Source: HLUCCA09 sp038745585 (lineage in GTDB: Bacteria; Pseudomonadota; Alphaproteobacteria; Rhodobacterales; Rhodobacteraceae). Taken from it: a DNA stretch of 64,000 bases. The notes beneath the pieces were generated by a model. That model searched no databases. It had not been told where the DNA came from and worked only from the letters and a program-made list of their open reading frames with translations. A program made the translations under genes and the position numbers. Location: contig JBCDLH010000001.1 in NCBI GenBank assembly GCA_038745585.1, forward strand, positions 496,001 to 560,000, given 5' to 3'. Within the stretch, counting starts at the first letter, position 1. Every line of letters starts with the position of its first letter. This document shows, piece by piece, positions 58,506 to 64,000 of the stretch.

Positions 58506-60821
58506 TCATTTGCGCTTTCGGCTGACTTTGCGCCCAGGCTTTTCGGATTTCGCTTTGGCAGAGCGTGCCCGCGCCTTTGCCTCCATGGCCTTGCGCCGCC
58601 CGCCGCCGGCTTTGCCCGCCTTACCGGGGCGTCCCCCGCGCCGGTAGGGCCCCGGACCTGCGCCGGAGGCGACGACCTCCTCGCCCGCGATCTCAAGCGG
58701 TTCGAGCATGAGCCCGCCCGTGATCGGCACGGCTTCGGTCAGCCGCGCGCGGACCCGCATCCCGAGCGCGATCTCGCGCCCAGTCTCGGCGCCCATCAAA
58801 GTGTTGGTGTCGCGGTCATGGTGAAAGAATTCGTCGCCGAGCGCCCGGATCGGGATAAGGCCGTCGGCCCCGGTCTCGTCGAGCTTTACGAACACGCCAA
58901 AGCGGGCGATGCCGCTAATCCGACCCTCGAAGTCTTGCCCGACCCTCTCGGACAAGTACGCCGCAAGGTAACGGTCGGTCGTGTCCCGCTCGGCCGTCAT
59001 CGACCGGCGCTCGGTCTCCGAGATCGCCTGCGCCGTGCTGTCCAGGTGCTCGATGTCGCTCTCGCTTAGCCCGTCCTTACCCCAGCCATGAACCGAGATC
59101 AGCGCCCGGTGCACGATCAGGTCGGCATAGCGGCGGATCGGCGAGGTAAAATGCGCATAGGTGCGCAGAGCGAGCCCGAAATGGCCGAAGTTCTGCGGCG
59201 CGTAGTAGGCCTGCTGCATAGCGCGGAGGGTCGCCATGTTGATGAGCTCCGACAGATCGGTGCCGGCAGCGGCGTCGAGGAGGCGATTGAGGTGCCGGGT
59301 CTGCAGAACTTGCCCTTTCGCAAGCGCGAGGCCAGAGGCCTTCGCCGTCTCGCGCAAGGCTTCGAGCTTGTCGGCGTCGGGCTCTTCGTGAACGCGAAAG
59401 AGCAGCGGGGACTTCTTCGCAACCAGCGCCTCACCCGCCGCGACATTGGCCAGGATCATGAACTCTTCGATGAGCCGGTGCGCATCGAGCCGGTCGCGGA
59501 AGTTGACAGAGGTGACCGCGCCTGCCTCGGAGAGCTCGATATTGCGCTCGGGCAGGTCGAGATCCAACGGCTGCCGGCGTACCCGCGCCTTGGCCGCCGC
59601 GCAATAGGCCGCCAGGAGGGGGGCAAGGACCGTGTCGACCAGCGGACCGGTCTTGTCATCCGGCGCGCCGTCAAAGGCGGCTTGCGCCTGCTCGTAGGAC
59701 AGTGAAGCCGCAGAGCGCATGATGCCCCGGTGAAAGCTGGCCGCGATCACGTCGCCGTCGGCGGAGAGGCGCATCCGCACGGCGATGGTCGCGCGCGGCA
59801 CGCCCTCATGCAGCGAGCAGAGATCGCCTGAAAGCCGGTCAGGCAGCATGGGCACGACCCGGTCCGGGAAGTAGGTCGAGTTGCCCCGCATGCGCGCTTC
59901 CCGGTCTAGCGTCGTGCCGGGGCGGACGTAATGGGCGACATCGGCGATGGCGACCCAAACAACATGGCCGCCGGGATTGTCCTCGGCCGCGTCGGCATGG
60001 GCATAGACCGCATCGTCATGGTCGCGGGCATCGGAGGGGTCGATGGTGATGAGGGGGAGATGGCGCAGATCCTCGCGGTCCTTCAGGCCCGCCGGCTTCA
60101 TCGCGTCGGCCTCGGAAAGGACCGGGTCGGGAAAAACGTTGGGGATGCCGTGCTGGTGGATCGCGATGAGGGAGACCGCGCGCGGGCCAGACGGATCGCC
60201 AAGCCGCGTCATGATGCGCGCTTTTGGCAGGCCGAGGCGGGAGCGCGGGCTTGCCTGCTCAGCCTCGACGAGCTCGCCATCCTTGGCGCCGCTGGCATTG
60301 CCTTCGGGCACGAGCCATTCCCTGTCTGACCCTTTGTCGATGGGCGTGATGCGCCCGCCCTCTCCGTTGACACGGTAAATGCCGAGGATCGTGCGCGGGG
60401 TCGTCCCGATCTTGCGGATCAGGCGGCCCTCGTATTGATGCGCCTCGCCCGCGACCTCCTGCAAGCGCAAGAGCACCCGATCCCCCTCGCCGAGCGCCGG
60501 CTCTCCGGATCGTGGAATAAGGAGGATACGGGGTTCGGCGCCCTCGCCATGCCATTCGAGTGGGCGGGCCGTCAGATCGCCGTCCGCGTCGGGCGCGCCG
60601 ATCTGCGCGACTGTGACAGGTGGAAGCTTATCGGTGTCGCGGTACTGGCCCTTGCGGCGGCCCAGATGGCCGTCATCTTCGAGCTCTCGCAAGAGGCGCT
60701 TGAGGTCGATCCGCTGGGCGCCCTTGACGCCAAAGGCGCGGGCAATGTCGCGCTTGGCGGTTTTGGTCGGGTTGTCCGAAATCCAGTCGAGGATCTGCGA
60801 TTTGGTGGGGAGATCTGCCAT
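58506..60821 (-). CDS. rnr: Ribonuclease R
   Basis: 771-residue 3'-5' exoribonuclease that degrades structured RNA, important in rRNA quality control and with SmpB-tmRNA. N-terminal winged-helix (SQILDWISDN), two cold-shock-like domains, the RNB domain with metal ligands in IDPSDARDHDDAV (D261, D267, D269, D270) and GNSTYFPDRVVPMLP, then an S1 domain (FEGRISGIARFGVFVKLD) and a basic Lys/Arg/Gly tail. Start ATG 60821. Follows the glycosyltransferase gene by 31 bp on the same strand. Confidence 0.96.
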   Translation of the reverse strand: MADLPTKSQILDWISDNPTKTAKRDIARAFGVKGAQRIDLKRLLRELEDDGHLGRRKGQYRDTDKLPPVTVAQIGAPDADGDLTARPLEWHGEGAEPRILLIPRSGEPALGEGDRVLLRLQEVAGEAHQYEGRLIRKIGTTPRTILGIYRVNGEGGRITPIDKGSDREWLVPEGNASGAKDGELVEAEQASPRSRLGLPKARIMTRLGDPSGPRAVSLIAIHQHGIPNVFPDPVLSEADAMKPAGLKDREDLRHLPLITIDPSDARDHDDAVYAHADAAEDNPGGHVVWVAIADVAHYVRPGTTLDREARMRGNSTYFPDRVVPMLPDRLSGDLCSLHEGVPRATIAVRMRLSADGDVIAASFHRGIMRSAASLSYEQAQAAFDGAPDDKTGPLVDTVLAPLLAAYCAAAKARVRRQPLDLDLPERNIELSEAGAVTSVNFRDRLDAHRLIEEFMILANVAAGEALVAKKSPLLFRVHEEPDADKLEALRETAKASGLALAKGQVLQTRHLNRLLDAAAGTDLSELINMATLRAMQQAYYAPQNFGHFGLALRTYAHFTSPIRRYADLIVHRALISVHGWGKDGLSESDIEHLDSTAQAISETERRSMTAERDTTDRYLAAYLSERVGQDFEGRISGIARFGVFVKLDETGADGLIPIRALGDEFFHHDRDTNTLMGAETGREIALGMRVRARLTEAVPITGGLMLEPLEIAGEEVVASGAGPGPYRRGGRPGKAGKAGGGRRKAMEAKARARSAKAKSEKPGRKVSRKRK

Positions 60822-60852
60822 GGGGCGGAGGTAGCACGCAGCCCCTTGCGTG

Positions 60853-61497
60853 TCACTTCGCGGAGCGGTTCGGCATGCCTCCGGCGGGGATATTTTTGGC
60901 CCAAAGAAGATGCAGGTCGGCCGCGGTGTCGATGTCGTCGAGCGTGTCGGCGAGGGCGACGGGATGCGGTAGCGTCGGCTGGGTATCGGCCAGAGCGTGT
61001 TCGGTCGACCAGCGGACGTTCTGCAGAAGGCCAGACGGGGGGGCGGATGTGCGGGAGAGGCCGATCCCCCAATAGCCGCCATCGCTGGCTGGGCCGAGTA
61101 TGGCGGGCGCGCGGCCAAGGAGCGCGAAGGCGCGGGCGATATGGGGGGGGCTGAGGGCCGGGATATCGGCACCGACGATGAGAACGGGGCCAGCGGGCGC
61201 GGATCGAAGGAGGCGCGTCATGCGCTGACCGAGATCGCCGGGGCCCTGGGGCACGCGCGGCAGATGCGCAGGCCAGATGCGGGAGGCACAGCCCTCGGCA
61301 TCGGGGGACACGGCAAGCGTGAGAGACCAGCGCGGATCGTCGAGCCGGCGGAGAAGGGCGCGGGCCTCGCGACGAAACCAATGCGCGGCGGCGATCGGCC
61401 CGATATCGGCGGCCAGGCGCGTCTTGACCCGGCCCGGGCGCGGCTCCTTGACCATCACGATGAGCTGGCGCCGCCACCGGGCGCGCTTCGGCGTCAC
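60853..61497 (-). CDS. TIGR04282 family (arsenosugar-biosynthesis-like) glycosyltransferase
   Basis: 214-residue nucleotide-sugar-fold protein: RQLIVMVKEPRPGRVKTRLA N-terminus, PVLIVGADIPALSPPHIARA and ILGPASDGGYWGIGLS. The family is named for a role near arsenosugar synthesis but no arsenic genes are here, so function is uncertain. The last about 18 residues (LLWAKNIPAGGMPNRSAK) are encoded within a dispersed intergenic repeat, a later extension of the reading frame. Start overlaps the GNAT stop (ATGA). Confidence 0.9.
   Translation of the reverse strand: MTPKRARWRRQLIVMVKEPRPGRVKTRLAADIGPIAAAHWFRREARALLRRLDDPRWSLTLAVSPDAEGCASRIWPAHLPRVPQGPGDLGQRMTRLLRSAPAGPVLIVGADIPALSPPHIARAFALLGRAPAILGPASDGGYWGIGLSRTSAPPSGLLQNVRWSTEHALADTQPTLPHPVALADTLDDIDTAADLHLLWAKNIPAGGMPNRSAK
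60875..60911 (+). repeat. Dispersed intergenic repeat, ATATTTT subtype, copy 3
   Basis: TGCCTCCGGCGGGGATATTT then TTGGCCCAAAGAAGATG. Unlike other copies it lies inside a coding region, forming the 3' end of the glycosyltransferase gene on the minus strand. Confidence 0.8.
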
Positions 61498-61928
61498 GGC
61501 AAGGGGCGCGCCATGTCGCGGTGCAGGATCCCGGCATCGAGGTATTCCGGGCCATGCGCCGTGAAGCCGAGCCGCTCGTAAAACGACACGACGGTGATCT
61601 GCGCGCCGAGCTTGGCCTCGGTGAGGCCGGGCATGCTTGCTGCAAGGGCCAGCGCCGCGCGCGTCAGCGCCGCGCCAAGGCCCGTGCCGCGGGCGGCTTC
61701 GGCGACGCAGACCCGCTCGATCTTGGCGGCTGTGCCGACCACGCGCAGGCGCAACGCGCCGACCGGCGTCCCGTCTTGTCGCGCCAAAAGGTGCCGCGCT
61801 TCGCCGTCGCGGCCATCCTGCTCGTCAGACAGGGACACGCCTTGCTCAACGCAAAAGACCTGGTGCCGCAACGCAAGGCAGGCTGCGCGGTCGCTCTCCG
61901 AGACCGCCTCGGCAATCGTGACGCTCAT
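61494..61928 (-). CDS. GNAT family N-acetyltransferase
   Basis: 144 residues. CLALRHQVFCVEQGVSLSDE is the strand/helix 1 region of ElaA-type GNATs, VCVAEAARGTGLGAALTRAAL the acetyl-CoA motif, and VVSFYERLGFTAHGPEYLDAG the C-terminal motif. Resembles ElaA/YitF-like acetyltransferases. ATG 61928; ATGA overlap with dapE upstream and with the glycosyltransferase downstream. Confidence 0.9.
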   Translation of the reverse strand: MSVTIAEAVSESDRAACLALRHQVFCVEQGVSLSDEQDGRDGEARHLLARQDGTPVGALRLRVVGTAAKIERVCVAEAARGTGLGAALTRAALALAASMPGLTEAKLGAQITVVSFYERLGFTAHGPEYLDAGILHRDMARPLP

Positions 61929-63070
61929 GCGAAGTAGTCCTGCAGGATGCGGGTGTAGATCCGGTCGAGGGCGCGGATCTCGTGGATCTCGACATATTCG
62001 TCGACCTGGTGCATCGACGCGCCGATCAAGCCGAACTCGAGCACTGGGCAATGGCGCTTGACGAAACGCGCGTCCGACGTCCCGCCGCCGGTCGTGAGCT
62101 CCGGCGTGCGGCCCGTCTCCGCCGCGACGGCGCGAGAGACGAGATCGGAAAACGGGCCCGGCGCGGTCAAGAACGCCTCCCCTGACACCTTGGTGCGCAT
62201 GCCGATCTGCGTGCTGCTCTCTGCGGCGATGCTGTCGGCTGTCTCCTGCAGCCACGCGATCAGGGAGGCGGCGGTATGGGTGTCGTTAAAGCGCAGGTTC
62301 ACGGTTGCGCGGGCCTTGGCTGGGATCACGTTGGTTGCGGGGTTGCCGACGTCGATCGTGGTGACTGAAAGCGTCGTCGGGTCGAAATGCGCGGTGCCCC
62401 GATCAAGCTCGGTGGTGGCGAGGCGATGCGCCAGAGCAGCGACAGCATGCACCGGGTTGACTGCGCGGTGCAGATAGGCCGAGTGGCCCTGGACGCCCTC
62501 GACCTCGAACCAGGCAGAGAGAGAGCCGCGGCGGCCGATCTTGATGGTGTCACCCAAATGCGCGCGGGATGTGGGCTCGCCAACGAGGCAGACCGACATT
62601 GCCTCGCCCGCCTCCTCCATCCAGTCGAGCAGGGCAGCCGTCCCGTCGATGGCGTCGCCCTCTTCGTCGCCCGTGATCGCGAGGATCAACGCACCATCGG
62701 GCGGCGTCTGGGCGACAAAGCGCGTGGCCGCGGCGACGAAAGCCGCAACGCCCGACTTCATGTCGGCCGCCCCGCGGCCCCAGATGCGGCCCTGCTCGGA
62801 TGCCCCGCCGAAGGGCGTGATGGACCAATCTGCCTCCGCGCCGATGGGCACGACGTCGGTATGGCCGTTGAAACCGAAGGTGCGGGCGTGGCCCTTCTGG
62901 CCCCATCGCGCAAAGAGGTTGGACACGCGCCCGCGATCGACGCGGGAGCAGGCAAAGCCGGCCGCGTTCAACTGGTCTTCGAGGAGGCGGAGCGCGCCAC
63001 CCTCCTCGGGCGTAACGGAGGGGCAGCGTACGAGGTCTGCGGTCAGGGTAACGGGGTCGATCTCAGCCAT
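61925..63070 (-). CDS. dapE: Succinyl-diaminopimelate desuccinylase
   Basis: 381-residue zinc peptidase of the M20 family, hydrolysing N-succinyl-LL-DAP to LL-DAP in lysine and peptidoglycan synthesis. Ligands correspond to the E. coli enzyme: H70 and D72 in GFNGHTDVVPIG, D103 in GRGAADMKSG, E136 and E137 in ITGDEEGDA, and a later His. The length fits. ATG 63070. First part of a dapE-GNAT-glycosyltransferase-rnr strand. Confidence 0.97.
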   Translation of the reverse strand: MAEIDPVTLTADLVRCPSVTPEEGGALRLLEDQLNAAGFACSRVDRGRVSNLFARWGQKGHARTFGFNGHTDVVPIGAEADWSITPFGGASEQGRIWGRGAADMKSGVAAFVAAATRFVAQTPPDGALILAITGDEEGDAIDGTAALLDWMEEAGEAMSVCLVGEPTSRAHLGDTIKIGRRGSLSAWFEVEGVQGHSAYLHRAVNPVHAVAALAHRLATTELDRGTAHFDPTTLSVTTIDVGNPATNVIPAKARATVNLRFNDTHTAASLIAWLQETADSIAAESSTQIGMRTKVSGEAFLTAPGPFSDLVSRAVAAETGRTPELTTGGGTSDARFVKRHCPVLEFGLIGASMHQVDEYVEIHEIRALDRIYTRILQDYFA

Positions 63071-63079
63071 GGCACGGGG

Positions 63080-63670
63080 TTACCCGGCCTTTTGCTCGGC
63101 TTCAATGGAGGCGTCTTGGCCGGTCCATGCAGCAGGCAGGTCCTCCATCGGCGGCCAGGGGCGCTTGGCATCGGCGGCGATCCAGGCGGCAACCCATGCG
63201 GGCAAGGGCGGGCTTTGCGGGTCGACCCCGAGGGCGGCGGCCAATTCCGCGGTGGGCACGATCCCGTTTTCGGAGGCCGCGGCCATGCGGATGAGCGCGT
63301 GGGAGGCGCATGTGCCCTTCCGCCACATCCCCTGCTCGGCGTAGATAAAACGGGCATCCCATCCGATAATCCGCGAGCGCATTTCGTAGCGTTGAAAGGC
63401 GCGGAGGCGGCGGCGGTAGCGCACCGAAGCGCCGGCATTGGTGCCGACCCAGCGGTTCTCACGCATCGCGCGGACGACGCCAATCCGCTGAAAGAGGACA
63501 ACGCGCCCAAGATCGTAGAGCGTCAGGATGCGGCCGTTATTGAGCTCCATCCACGGGTCGATATCCCACGGCCAGCAGATGTGTTCCGCGCGATGCTCCT
63601 CGAGAAGACCCAAGGGAGGGGCGTTGCGGTGGCGGACGAGCTCTGTGACGAAACGAAAGATCGGATACAT
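63080..63670 (-). CDS. Hot-dog acyl-CoA thioesterase-like protein
   Basis: 196 residues with the 4HBT/THEM6-type pattern: DIDPWMELNNGRILTLYDLGR (catalytic Asp and Asn helix), then VRYRRRLRAFQRYEMRSRII as beta strands. A tail of Trp/Pro-rich residues follows. Likely cleaves or binds acyl thioesters; substrate unknown. ATG 63670. Located 9 bp upstream of dapE on the same strand, likely co-transcribed. Confidence 0.87.
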   Translation of the reverse strand: MYPIFRFVTELVRHRNAPPLGLLEEHRAEHICWPWDIDPWMELNNGRILTLYDLGRVVLFQRIGVVRAMRENRWVGTNAGASVRYRRRLRAFQRYEMRSRIIGWDARFIYAEQGMWRKGTCASHALIRMAAASENGIVPTAELAAALGVDPQSPPLPAWVAAWIAADAKRPWPPMEDLPAAWTGQDASIEAEQKAG

Positions 63671-63864
63671 GGGCGGGCTCCTTCGCCGGAGACGATGACG
63701 CGCCGCACCGCAGCTTCAATGGCGACGTTCCGTCTGAACCGCGGCGGTCGCGCGTGCGAGCGCCTCCGCCGGTCGCTGGCCAATGCGCGCGCTCTTGGTT
63801 GCGCCGCGTCCATGCGCGTCCTACCTACGGCGCGCAGCGACGATGAGAGAGGAAAGGCCCCGCG

Positions 63865-64000
63865 ATGTTTGCAATCTACGAGATCCTGCAGCTGATCCTC
63901 GGCGTGGTCTTTTTCATCATGATCGTCCACATCATCATGAGCTGGCTGATCAGCTTTAACGTGTTGAATTACCGTCAGCCGGTTGTCGGCCAGATCTGGG
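63865..64000 (+). CDS. YggT family membrane protein, 5' part
   Basis: Start of a gene that runs off the window: MFAIYEILQLILGVVFFIMI then VHIIMSWLISFNVLNYRQP, one hydrophobic helix followed by the loop and start of the next, as in YggT/Ycf19-type proteins. ATG 63865 has GAGAGGAAAGG upstream. YggT proteins are small membrane proteins with two YGGT repeats and roles in division or osmotic tolerance in other bacteria. Divergent from the thioesterase gene by 194 bp. Confidence 0.85.
   Translation, partial: MFAIYEILQLILGVVFFIMIVHIIMSWLISFNVLNYRQPVVGQIW

Noticed and set aside
1..64000. CRISPR arrays, IS elements, integrases, phage genes, tRNA or rRNA genes
   Set aside because: No regularly spaced repeats, transposase, recombinase or tRNA-like sequence was recognised when reading both strands.

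Overview
The window is a 64 kb stretch of GC-rich chromosome, very probably from a Rhodobacteraceae (Roseobacter/Rhodobacter group) alphaproteobacterium. I infer this from the protein families, the strong GC bias in wobble positions, the many operons joined by ATGA/GTGA overlaps, and a dispersed intergenic repeat (core ...GGATATTTTTGGCCC... / ...GGAGTATTTGGACCA...) of a type I associate with this family. No rRNA, tRNA, IS element, phage gene, integrase or CRISPR array was seen, so this reads as core chromosome with some accessory operons.

Layout. 0-5 kb: the end of a poly(3-hydroxybutyrate) depolymerase-like esterase, then a translationally coupled opgC-opgG-opgH operon for osmoregulated periplasmic glucans. 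5.5-9.4 kb: a CaiB/BaiF CoA transferase and a large MscS-type channel. 9.5-13 kb: a hydantoinase / VOC / hydantoin racemase-like / DHDPS-like operon, the most likely under-described metabolic system here. 13-15.6 kb: a MoxR-like AAA+ ATPase coupled to a VWA protein. 16-24.4 kb: NYN-LOTUS protein, GNAT, gamma-glutamyltransferase, an I78-inhibitor-like lipoprotein, a ThDP enzyme, an FMN reductase, a secreted protein of unknown function and dapA. 24.5-32.7 kb: Slt-type transglycosylase, DMT transporter, mnmD with a divergent MnmC-like oxidoreductase, two membrane proteins and ilvD. 32.9-43 kb: fadH, LysR regulator, a CinA-like/GNAT/OmpA-like operon, sfsA, map, rsmD, a ferredoxin-reductase-like flavoprotein and a peroxiredoxin. 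43-48 kb: a hybrid histidine kinase and a ridA-GDPD-FemAB-like-phhB operon. 48-56.7 kb: PBP1A, glnK-amtB, an aminotransferase/GNAT/sseA operon, a methyltransferase and smpB. 57-64 kb: an MltB-type transglycosylase, rnr, a TIGR04282 glycosyltransferase, GNAT, dapE, a thioesterase and the start of a YggT protein.

How the genes fit together. Several genes serve the envelope: OPG synthesis and succinylation, three murein enzymes (Slt, MltB-type, PBP1A), an OmpA-like protein, MscS, and lysine/DAP synthesis (dapA, dapE). A second group is nitrogen and amino-acid metabolism: glnK-amtB, ilvD, an aspartate-type aminotransferase, ridA, ggt and the hydantoinase operon. RNA functions are smpB, rnr, rsmD and mnmD. 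The DHDPS-like protein of the hydantoinase operon has lost the DapA active-site Tyr and Thr-Thr motif while the true DapA 11 kb away keeps them, which gives an internal comparison for neofunctionalisation.

Limits. Start codons were chosen from coupling, Shine-Dalgarno-like sequences and family N-termini and are not proven. Family names come from recognised motifs, not from searches.
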